From NCBI GenBank assembly GCA_026395935.1, contig JAPLXT010000088.1, positions 1 through 7,955 on the forward strand: DNA of 7,955 nucleotides. The letters run 5' to 3'. The notes beneath the pieces are model-generated. The model had not been told where the DNA came from. It was given only the letters and a program-made list of their open reading frames with translations, and searched no databases. Position 1 is the first letter of the stretch. Every line of letters starts with the position of its first letter. The DNA is from Candidatus Nomurabacteria bacterium. GTDB taxonomy: Bacteria; Patescibacteriota; Minisyncoccia; Phycocordibacterales; UBA9973. The position numbers and the translations under genes are program-made. This document shows, piece after piece, positions 1-5,120 of this stretch.

Positions 1-224
1 TATTGAAAGATAATAGAGAACTGAATGGAGTGGACGGAACAGTTGCTGAGTCAGGTGAAGCACGTTGGGCCCTTGAAGTTGCCAAAGAGTTTGGTATAGA
101 TGCGCCTGCCATACAGACTTCTTTTGATGTCAGAATTGAATCACAAAAAGGTAAAGTTAATTTTGCTACAAAGTTGCTTGCGTCCATGCGTAATGCTTTC
201 GGTGGGCACAAGATAAATAATTAG
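1..224 (+). CDS. gnd: 6-phosphogluconate dehydrogenase (decarboxylating), C-terminal fragment
   Basis: This is the 3' end of a gene that runs in from the left edge; its frame begins at base 3 and is open to the boundary. The 73 visible residues match the end of the 6-phosphogluconate dehydrogenase helical domain. They contain VAESGEARWALE, then an FDVRIESQ-like helix and a terminal NAFGGH. That FGGH ending is typical of the short, roughly 300-residue bacterial form (GndA/YqeC-like). The enzyme converts 6-phosphogluconate to ribulose 5-phosphate and CO2 with reduction of NAD(P) in the cytosol. The NAD(P)-binding domain and catalytic Lys lie outside the window, so cofactor preference cannot be judged. 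The gene ends in TAG, 31 bases before zwf, which supplies the upstream pathway step, so the two are probably co-transcribed. The TTG at base 3 is an internal Leu codon, not a start. Confidence 0.88.
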   Translation, partial: LKDNRELNGVDGTVAESGEARWALEVAKEFGIDAPAIQTSFDVRIESQKGKVNFATKLLASMRNAFGGHKINN

Positions 225-255
225 ATAAACAATTAGTTAAATAATTAATTAAAAA

Positions 256-1575
256 ATGATAAGTAAACCAACAATTTTAATTATAATAGGAATTTCAGGC
301 GACTTATCTAAAAGGAAGCTTCTTCCGGCTATAGGGCAGATAGCTGAGAGTGGTAAGATACCAGAACAATTTAAAATAATTGGAGTGACGAGGCAGTCAG
401 ATATTAATCTGAATGATTTACTACAAAGTACAACAAACAAAGAATATCTGAGGAGTAGTACAGAAATGTTCCAGATGGATTTAAATAATGTAGAAGATTA
501 CAAAAAGTTGGGAAGTAGGATAGAAGCGACAGAGAAAGATTTTGGAAGTTCTACGCAATGTTTGTTTTATCTTTCTGTTCCTCCTACAACTTCCAAGTCC
601 ATTATTGGTCTCTTGGGGGAGTCGGGTCTTGCTAGTAAGGAAGGAGTGAAGCTCTTGCTCGAGAAACCATTTGGAGTAGATTTAGAAAGTGCTAAAAGTT
701 TAGTTGATCACATAGATCGTTGTTTCAAGAAAGAGCAGGTTTATCGTATTGATCATTACTTAGCCAAAGAGACAGCTCAGAATATTATAGTATTTCGTGG
801 TGGCAATTCTTTATTTAAAAGAACTTGGAATAAAGATTTTATTGAAAAGATTGAAGTTGTAGTTTCTGAAAAATTAGGCATAGAAGGACGAGTAAATTTC
901 TACGAACAGACAGGAGCTCTCAGGGATCTAATCCAAAGCCATTTACTTCAATTGCTTGCTTTGACGCTTATGGATATACCAGATGAAGAGCATTTAGAGC
1001 TTGTTCCACAAGAGAGATATGAATCCTTAAGACAACTTAAGGTAAAAGAAAATGAATCTTTCCGTGGTCAATATGATGGTTACAAGAAAGAAGTAGACAA
1101 TCCACAAAGTATGACGGAAACTTTTGCTTCGATAAATTTAGAATCCAATGATCCAAAGTGGCAGGGAGTAGAAATAAATTTAAAAACTGGTAAAGCACTT
1201 CATGATAAGTATACGGAAATAAGAATTTTATATAGGAAGGGTCATGACCATGAATCAAATGAATTACTGTTACGTCTTCAGCCAGATGAAGGTATCTCAT
1301 TCTCTGTCTGGGCGAAACGTCCAGGTTATGAACACCAAGTAAGCCGACATGCTTTGAATTTCTCATTTAAAGATCATTATAGTGCATTACCTGAAGCTTA
1401 TGAGCAATTACTTTTTAATGCAATTAATGGGGATCATAGTTTGTTCTCTTCAAATGAAGAGGTTTTAGAGACTTGGAGGATAATAGATTCTTTACAGAAG
1501 GCTTGGGCACAAAACAAAGACGATTTAATAATATATGAAAAGGGGAGTATAATAGAAGAAGTTATTAATAAATAG
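256..1575 (+). CDS. zwf: Glucose-6-phosphate 1-dehydrogenase
   Basis: This enzyme oxidises glucose 6-phosphate to 6-phosphogluconolactone with NAD(P), the first step of the oxidative pentose phosphate pathway, in the cytosol. The 439 residues show the family order. A dinucleotide-binding GISGDLSKRKL sits at residues 12-22 and LLEKPFG at about 134-140. The substrate motif RIDHYLAKE is at 164-172 (family consensus RIDHYLGKE, so Gly is Ala here). GALRDLIQSHLLQ carries the probable catalytic His229, which aligns with His240 of the Leuconostoc enzyme. A C-terminal beta+alpha dimer domain follows. It is somewhat shorter than the usual 480-510 residues but complete at both ends. The ATG at 256 is the first in-frame Met and begins directly on the cofactor-binding strand. 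No Shine-Dalgarno is visible before it. It follows gnd by 31 bases; no 6-phosphogluconolactonase gene lies between them. It ends in TAG just before a long palindrome. Confidence 0.97.
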   Translation: MISKPTILIIIGISGDLSKRKLLPAIGQIAESGKIPEQFKIIGVTRQSDINLNDLLQSTTNKEYLRSSTEMFQMDLNNVEDYKKLGSRIEATEKDFGSSTQCLFYLSVPPTTSKSIIGLLGESGLASKEGVKLLLEKPFGVDLESAKSLVDHIDRCFKKEQVYRIDHYLAKETAQNIIVFRGGNSLFKRTWNKDFIEKIEVVVSEKLGIEGRVNFYEQTGALRDLIQSHLLQLLALTLMDIPDEEHLELVPQERYESLRQLKVKENESFRGQYDGYKKEVDNPQSMTETFASINLESNDPKWQGVEINLKTGKALHDKYTEIRILYRKGHDHESNELLLRLQPDEGISFSVWAKRPGYEHQVSRHALNFSFKDHYSALPEAYEQLLFNAINGDHSLFSSNEEVLETWRIIDSLQKAWAQNKDDLIIYEKGSIIEEVINK

Positions 1576-1582
1576 AAGCTTC

Positions 1583-1658
1583 GCAAATTATATTCTAAAA
1601 AAAGTCCTCGGATGAGGGTGGACGAGGGGCAAGACTAGTTTTTTATAAAATAATTTGC
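1583..1658. repeat. Long imperfect palindrome with GC-rich core; possible bidirectional terminator or dispersed element
   Basis: Bases 1583-1602 pair with 1639-1658 at 18 of 20 positions (mismatches 1592/1649 and 1595/1646). The stem continues with AGTC 1603-1606 against GACT 1633-1636 and CTCG 1607-1610 against CGAG 1623-1626. A7 (1597-1603) and T6 (1639-1644) flank the core, so an RNA from either strand would carry a hairpin followed by U residues, as in an intrinsic terminator. The core 1604-1635 is clearly more GC-rich than the surrounding AT-rich DNA. The heptamer GCTTCGC occurs as a direct repeat at 1578-1584 and 1657-1663, overlapping the stem ends. It could be the zwf terminator, a cupin leader structure, or a copy of a dispersed palindromic repeat; the single window cannot decide. 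Confidence 0.6.
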
Positions 1659-1674
1659 TTCGCTTAATAATCAT

Positions 1675-1983
1675 ATGAAAAAAGGATTCAAACAAAATAT
1701 AGAAAGTTTAACAAAAGAAAATAATAATTTTCGTAAGGTACTTTATACGGGAGCACATTGTCAGCTTGTACTTATGAGCCTAAACCCCAATGAAGATATT
1801 GGTATGGAAGTTCATCCAGATAATGATCAATTCTTCCGTTTCGAAGCGGGGACGGGCAAGGTAATAATAAATGAGACAGAGTATCAGGTAGCAGATGGTG
1901 ATGCAGTCATTGTACCAAGTGGAGCGAATCATAACGTTATCGCTGGCGATGGCCCGGAATTTGATGGAGTAACTACAGAATAA
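1675..1983 (+). CDS. Single-domain cupin protein, short at the C-terminus
   Basis: This is a small cytosolic beta-barrel protein of 102 residues. Cupin motif 1 is seen as IGMEVHPDNDQFFRFEAGTG (residues 42-61). Motif 2 is GDAVIVPSGANHN (75-87). Likely metal ligands are His47, Glu57 and His86, with Gln52 possible. The family is a stand-alone cupin common in bacteria, often annotated only as cupin domain protein; substrate and reaction are unknown. After motif 2 most relatives continue with a strand like LKLYTIYSPPEH and then a DG-V-H-T tail. Here GDGP is followed at once by EFDGVTTE and the stop, so the last barrel strand seems to be missing. No out-of-frame continuation of that strand is visible. 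The ATG lies 16 bases after the preceding palindrome. The stop at 1981-1983 is one base before pyrD, so the two are probably co-transcribed. Confidence 0.88.
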   Translation: MKKGFKQNIESLTKENNNFRKVLYTGAHCQLVLMSLNPNEDIGMEVHPDNDQFFRFEAGTGKVIINETEYQVADGDAVIVPSGANHNVIAGDGPEFDGVTTE

Positions 1984-1984
1984 A

Positions 1985-3097
1985 ATGATCAAGTTTATTT
2001 ATAAAAAAATTATTAAACCGATACTTTTTAAGTTTCCGGCAGATGACGTTCATACCTACTTCCTAGAGAAGGGAAATCTTTTGGGGCGTTTTAACTTTAC
2101 TAGAAAGATCGCACAGAAAATATTCAGATATAAAAATGATATTTTAAAACAAAAAGTTTTAGAAATTAAATTTAAGAATCCTATTGGTCTTGCTGCTGGT
2201 TTTGATTATGATGCAGATCTTATCGGCATACTTCCGTCTGTTGGTTTTGGTTATCATACTATTGGTTCTATTACTTACTCGCCATATGCTGGTAATCCAA
2301 AGCCAATGCTTGGTAGATTACCAAAGTCTTTATCTCTTCTTGTGAACAAGGGTTTCAAAAACAATGGGATTTTTTATGTCTTAAATAAAGTGTCTAGGGA
2401 GAAGGCTTCTATTCCACTTGGTATTAGTATTGGTTCGACGAATCAATCTTACAAGAAGATTGAGGACATGGCCGAAGATGTATTTCTATCTTTTGAAGTT
2501 GTATTAAAATCTAGCCACTTTGATTATTATGAATTAAATATTTCCTGTCCTAATCTTATAAATATCGAAAACCTAAAAGAGAAGTTTGATGATCCTGTCG
2601 GATTTTCTATTCTTTTGAATAAACTATCTTATTTAAATATAGACAAGCCATTATTTATAAAAATGTATGCCGAGAAAAGTGTAGAGGAGACTCTGGCTCT
2701 TTGTGAGATTGCATCTTCATACAAATGGGTTTCTGGAGTCATTATGTCAAACTTAGTGAAGGATAGAAGTAATGTTTATTTTGATAAAGGAGAAATAAAG
2801 AATGCCGGTAAGGGTAACTTCAGTGGCAAGCCTACAGAAGCTCTATCCAATAATCTTATAAGTGAAATTTACAAGAAATATAAGGACAGATTTATAATAA
2901 TTGGTTGTGGCGGAATTTTTACAGGTGCGGATGCTTATGAAAAGATTAAAAGAGGTTCAAGTCTTGTTCAGTTAATTACAAGTATGATATACGAGGGTCC
3001 AAGCATAATAGGGGAGATAAATAAAGATCTCGCAAAACTAATTAAAAAAGATGGGTATAAAAATATAAGTGAAGCTGTGGGCGCGTATTATAAATAA
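1985..3097 (+). CDS. pyrD: Dihydroorotate dehydrogenase, class 2-type, with atypical active site
   Basis: This is an FMN-dependent oxidoreductase. The family oxidises dihydroorotate to orotate in UMP synthesis, and class 2 members pass electrons to membrane quinone. The 370 residues begin with the class 2 N-terminal helical extension (KPILFKFPADDVHTYFLE), used for membrane association and quinone access. Next come IGLAAGFD (about 67-74), GNPKPMLGRLP, the active-site loop NISCPN (185-190), IKMYAEK with FMN-contact Lys226, and the C-terminal phosphate-binding IIGCGGIFTGADAY and SLVQLITSMIYEGP. Two oddities stand out. Residue 188 is Cys, as in class 1, where class 2 has Ser (E. coli Ser175). Several orotate-contact positions also differ: the Lys after AAGFD is Tyr75, E. 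coli Asn111 aligns with Val120, and Thr247 aligns with Leu257. The fold call is firm; activity on orotate is less sure. It starts one base after the cupin stop; no well-spaced ribosome site is visible. Confidence 0.9.
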   Translation: MIKFIYKKIIKPILFKFPADDVHTYFLEKGNLLGRFNFTRKIAQKIFRYKNDILKQKVLEIKFKNPIGLAAGFDYDADLIGILPSVGFGYHTIGSITYSPYAGNPKPMLGRLPKSLSLLVNKGFKNNGIFYVLNKVSREKASIPLGISIGSTNQSYKKIEDMAEDVFLSFEVVLKSSHFDYYELNISCPNLINIENLKEKFDDPVGFSILLNKLSYLNIDKPLFIKMYAEKSVEETLALCEIASSYKWVSGVIMSNLVKDRSNVYFDKGEIKNAGKGNFSGKPTEALSNNLISEIYKKYKDRFIIIGCGGIFTGADAYEKIKRGSSLVQLITSMIYEGPSIIGEINKDLAKLIKKDGYKNISEAVGAYYK

Positions 3098-3115
3098 TTT
3101 AATATTGGCAAACGA

Positions 3116-3139
3116 AAAACGGCAGAACTCTGCCGTTTT
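3116..3139. terminator. Bidirectional intrinsic terminator after pyrD and after the small minus-strand genes
   Basis: AAAACGGCAG (3116-3125) is perfectly complementary to CTGCCGTTTT (3130-3139), giving a 10-bp stem with an AACT loop. The plus strand ends in T4 and the minus strand in T5 (A5 at 3115-3119). It lies 19 bases after the pyrD stop and 22 bases beyond the stop of the minus-strand gene ending at 3162, so it can end both converging transcripts. Confidence 0.9.
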
Positions 3140-3161
3140 CAACAAGTTTGGTTTCAATTGT

Positions 3162-3374
3162 TTAATCAGCTGACGGTGGCCACACCATAGCTTTTGGGTG
3201 CTCCCGAAGATACCTTCTTACTGTTTTTTCGGCATTTTTAGTCCCCATGAAAACAAATAAGATAATCGGATTCTTAACCACCTTTAATACCTCGAGCCTT
3301 TGCTCATTCTGGAATTTTTTCTTCCCAGTCTGGTCTTTAAAAGTTTTGTCTGATTTGATCAAAACGTTACACAT
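3162..3374 (-). CDS. Small hypothetical protein (70 aa)
   Basis: I do not recognise a family. The predicted product is 70 residues and strongly basic in its first half (KSDKTFKDQTGKKKF). A hydrophobic stretch VVKNPIILFVFMG lies near residues 32-44, and a conserved-looking end RRYLREHPKAMVWPPSAD follows. Support for a real gene is positional: it lies downstream of another minus-strand gene that has a good promoter, and it ends 22 bases before a strong terminator. The start is uncertain. ATG at 3374-3372 is the only standard start, with no ribosome site. However, the 20 codons upstream (3375-3434) stay open and encode a very hydrophobic run (LLIVAVLIVVKLL) before an in-frame TGA at 3437-3435. 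The gene may therefore have lost or disguised an N-terminal membrane segment. It overlaps a plus-strand open frame that has no family features. Confidence 0.5.
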   Translation of the reverse strand: MCNVLIKSDKTFKDQTGKKKFQNEQRLEVLKVVKNPIILFVFMGTKNAEKTVRRYLREHPKAMVWPPSAD

Positions 3375-3457
3375 AAGCGTAGAATTTAAAAGTTTAACAA
3401 CAATTAGAACAGCAACGATTAATAAGTTACTCTCTCAATGATTTTACAAACACAATT

Positions 3458-3733
3458 TTAGGTTAAAGCGGTCTTTAATCGATTTTCGTGTTTCTTTTGA
3501 TGATCAATTTTTTTCTGTTGGTCAGACAGAATTTTTTCAATAATCTCTTTTTGGACCTTTTCACTCATGTTTGTAGCATGGAACATCATTCGTAGTCCCA
3601 GTACTGGGCTCCAAACAAGTATGCGGTAATTTTTATTTCGCCATACTTCATTTTCATCAATAGTGATGTACCATAGATCACATCCGAGTGATTTGATCCA
3701 TTCAATTCTCCAGTCTTCTTCGCCCTCTTTCAT
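3458..3733 (-). CDS. Small hypothetical protein (91 aa), Trp-rich
   Basis: I do not recognise a family. The 91-residue product has four Trp in the first half (DWRIEW, CDLWYITIDENEVW) and a fifth in RILVWSPVLG. An amphipathic, charged, probably helical tail follows (VQKEIIEKILSDQQKKID and onward). There is no signal peptide or clear membrane helix, so it is probably cytosolic. The first half alternates hydrophobic and polar residues in a way that suggests beta strands. The ATG at 3733-3731 is the first Met after a convincing promoter on the same strand (3777-3805), leaving a leader of about 37 bases without a clear Shine-Dalgarno. A second small gene follows 83 bases downstream and the unit ends at the 3116-3139 terminator. 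This arrangement is the main reason to believe the gene is real. Confidence 0.65.
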   Translation of the reverse strand: MKEGEEDWRIEWIKSLGCDLWYITIDENEVWRNKNYRILVWSPVLGLRMMFHATNMSEKVQKEIIEKILSDQQKKIDHQKKHENRLKTALT

Positions 3734-3776
3734 AAGCCAAATTTAATTTACAATTTATATTTTATTATTCCTATAT

Positions 3777-3805
3777 ACTATAAGCATTTTTTTACAAAAA
3801 GTCAA
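3777..3805 (-). promoter_or_regulatory. Sigma70-type promoter for the small minus-strand unit
   Basis: On the minus strand, TTGACT (3805-3800, 5 of 6 to consensus) and TATAGT (3782-3777, 5 of 6) are separated by exactly 17 bases. Transcription would start near 3770, giving the 91-aa gene a leader of about 37 bases. This is the best two-box promoter in the window, and it lies back to back with the promoter of the adenosyltransferase gene. Confidence 0.7.
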
Positions 3806-3808
3806 TAG

Positions 3809-3837
3809 TTGGGGGAAAAGTTTTGTGTTGGTATAAT
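3809..3837 (+). promoter_or_regulatory. Extended -10 promoter giving a near-leaderless adenosyltransferase mRNA
   Basis: TATAAT at 3832-3837 is preceded by TG at 3829-3830, a perfect extended -10 element. The -35 position (TTGGGG, 3809-3814, 17-base spacer) is weak. The expected start point, 6-8 bases after the -10, falls at 3844-3845, and the ATG is at 3847. The mRNA would therefore have at most a few bases of leader and no ribosome binding site. Confidence 0.7.
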
Positions 3838-3846
3838 AATTAAACT

Positions 3847-4461
3847 ATGAAGATAACGAAGATAAATAGTAAAAAATCTCAAAAAAATACTTTGTACACA
3901 GGTAAGGGGGACCTTGGTACCACGACTCTTTTTCATTGTGATCAAGGACGAATTTCAAAAAGCGCAGATATTATAGAGGCCTTAGGTGCACTCGATGAAC
4001 TCAATGCATATCTTGGTATTGTGAAAGTTTATGCACAAAATGAGCAAATGAAAATAGTTTTAAATAAGAAGAATAAGATATTATTTAGTGATGTTATAAG
4101 TGGTTTACAGCAAACTCTTTTTATTATCCAAGCAGAATTAGCAGGCTCGGAGATGACAGTCGAAAAGTCTAGTCTAAATAAAATAGAAAGTATTATTAAA
4201 ATTATTAGTGAATCATTACCACCAATAACTTCATTCACTGTTTCTGGTGGTAGCCTCTTAAGTGCTGAACTTGATTTTGGAAGGACCCTAGCTCGTAGAT
4301 GTGAGAGGCGAGTGATAGCCGTTCTTGATGACGGAGTTAGGATAGGCAAGGTCACTATTGCATATCTTAATCGTCTCTCGTCTGTACTTTTTGCATTATC
4401 CCGATATGCAAACTATTTTTTGGCTATAAAAGAAGAACATCCCAAATATAATAAAATATAG
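3847..4461 (+). CDS. pduO: ATP:cob(I)alamin adenosyltransferase, PduO type
   Basis: This enzyme transfers the adenosyl group of ATP to cob(I)alamin to make adenosylcobalamin, in the cytosol as a trimer. The 204 residues carry the family landmarks in order. The N-terminal ATP loop is YTGKGDLGTT (17-26), with IEALGALDELNAYLG as the first helix after it. SFTVSGGS matches the usual FILPGGS. FGRTLARRCERR (145-155) and YLNRLSSVLFALSRYAN (about 173-189) are the ATP- and corrin-contacting helices, with Arg146, Arg150, Glu153 and Asn175 at the expected places. It is slightly longer than the common 180-190 residues because of a Lys/Asn-rich insert near residues 65-82. No cobalamin synthesis or cobalamin-dependent gene is in the window. 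A class II ribonucleotide reductase elsewhere is the likeliest consumer, which is inference. It starts from its own extended -10 promoter and ends in TAG 14 bases before the next gene. Confidence 0.93.
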   Translation: MKITKINSKKSQKNTLYTGKGDLGTTTLFHCDQGRISKSADIIEALGALDELNAYLGIVKVYAQNEQMKIVLNKKNKILFSDVISGLQQTLFIIQAELAGSEMTVEKSSLNKIESIIKIISESLPPITSFTVSGGSLLSAELDFGRTLARRCERRVIAVLDDGVRIGKVTIAYLNRLSSVLFALSRYANYFLAIKEEHPKYNKI

Positions 4462-4467
4462 TATAAT
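4462..4467 (+). promoter_or_regulatory. -10 box of a leaderless CPBP protease mRNA
   Basis: A perfect TATAAT begins directly after the preceding stop codon and ends 8 bases before the ATG at 4476. The start point would fall on or within two bases of the ATG. The surrounding decamer GTATAATAAT (4461-4470) is identical to 3831-3840 before the adenosyltransferase gene. No convincing -35 or ribosome site is seen. Confidence 0.55.
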
Positions 4468-4475
4468 AATTTTAT

Positions 4476-5105
4476 ATGGAGAATGAAGTTCCAAACAATC
4501 CCAATAAAGAGAAAGAGCTTGTCTGGCTACAGATATTATATTTGTATATTATACCAGTATTACTTTTGTACTTTAAAATTTTGCCAGGCAATTTACGTTT
4601 TATGATGCTTTTTGGTATAGCTATTCTTTTATTTGGAATAGTTAAGCATTCAAAATGGTCATATGCTGATATGGGGATTCATAAGGATTTCATGAAGGAT
4701 ATAATTCCTTATTCTATTTTTACAGTTGGTGGAGTTCTGTTCCTCGTTTGGTTGTCACAAATTGTTCCCCATAGCCCGTTTCTAGAATGGTGGGAAAATG
4801 CAAAATTTCTTCTTTTATTTATTCCTATTAGTGTTTTACAAGAGATTGTATTTAGAGGAATTCTAATGAACATGCTAGAGAGGACTTGGAAGAATGTTTA
4901 CTTCATTATCGTTTTAAATGCTGCAGTTTTTGCCATGATGCACGTCATATATCTAAACTCTATTTTTGTCTTGCCGATGACTTTCATTGCTGGGATTGGT
5001 TTTGCTTGGATGTATTATCAATACAAGAATTTACCACTTATTTCAGCCGCTCATACAGTTCTGAATTTTGTGGCTATGATTTTAGGTTTCTTTATTATTA
5101 GATAA
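4476..5105 (+). CDS. CPBP-family intramembrane metalloprotease (CAAX protease/Abi family)
   Basis: This is a 209-residue polytopic membrane protein with about six or seven hydrophobic segments (near 16-34, 41-56, 76-94, 109-128, 138-160, 164-182 and 187-208). The CPBP motifs are present: QEIVFRG at 122-128 (motif EExxxR), FAMMH at 152-156 (FxxxH) and HTVLN at 193-197 (HxxxN). Glu123, His156 and His193 are the expected metal or catalytic residues of this glutamate-type intramembrane protease fold. The first Glu of the EE pair is Gln122 here. The family covers prenyl-protein (CAAX) proteases, bacteriocin self-immunity and Abi proteins; the sequence does not say which role applies. The soluble N-terminal tail is short and acidic. 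It sits between the adenosyltransferase and an envelope serine protease. Its -10 box lies 8 bases before the ATG, which supports this start. Confidence 0.9.
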   Translation: MENEVPNNPNKEKELVWLQILYLYIIPVLLLYFKILPGNLRFMMLFGIAILLFGIVKHSKWSYADMGIHKDFMKDIIPYSIFTVGGVLFLVWLSQIVPHSPFLEWWENAKFLLLFIPISVLQEIVFRGILMNMLERTWKNVYFIIVLNAAVFAMMHVIYLNSIFVLPMTFIAGIGFAWMYYQYKNLPLISAAHTVLNFVAMILGFFIIR

Positions 5106-5111
5106 TATAAT
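5106..5111 (+). promoter_or_regulatory. -10 box of a leaderless HtrA-type protease mRNA
   Basis: A perfect TATAAT begins directly after the CPBP stop codon (5103-5105) and ends 9 bases before the ATG at 5121. That predicts a start point within a few bases of the ATG. There is no recognisable -35 box and no Shine-Dalgarno. It also favours Met1 at 5121 over the internal Met11 at 5151. Confidence 0.55.
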
Positions 5112-5120
5112 TTTTAAAAT

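Noticed and set aside
225..255. Promoter before zwf
   Set aside because: The 31-base gap is almost pure A/T with no positioned TATAAT or -35, so read-through from gnd is the simpler view.
1037..1366. 109-aa minus-strand open frame inside zwf
   Set aside because: It lies wholly within zwf coding sequence on the other strand, has no promoter or family motif, and zwf is intact across it.
1960..1987. GGAG in the cupin tail as Shine-Dalgarno for pyrD
   Set aside because: It is about 17 bases before the ATG, too far for a normal ribosome binding site, and is part of the cupin Gly-Val codons.
3247..3441. 64-aa plus-strand open frame opposite the 70-aa small gene
   Set aside because: It has no recognisable motif, no promoter or ribosome site, and no terminator position that fits it; the minus-strand reading is better supported by promoter and terminator.
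3734..3846. tRNA, small RNA or CRISPR repeat in the divergent gap, and CRISPR arrays elsewhere
   Set aside because: No cloverleaf, no regularly spaced repeats and no terminator hairpin are visible; the gap is explained by two back-to-back promoters.
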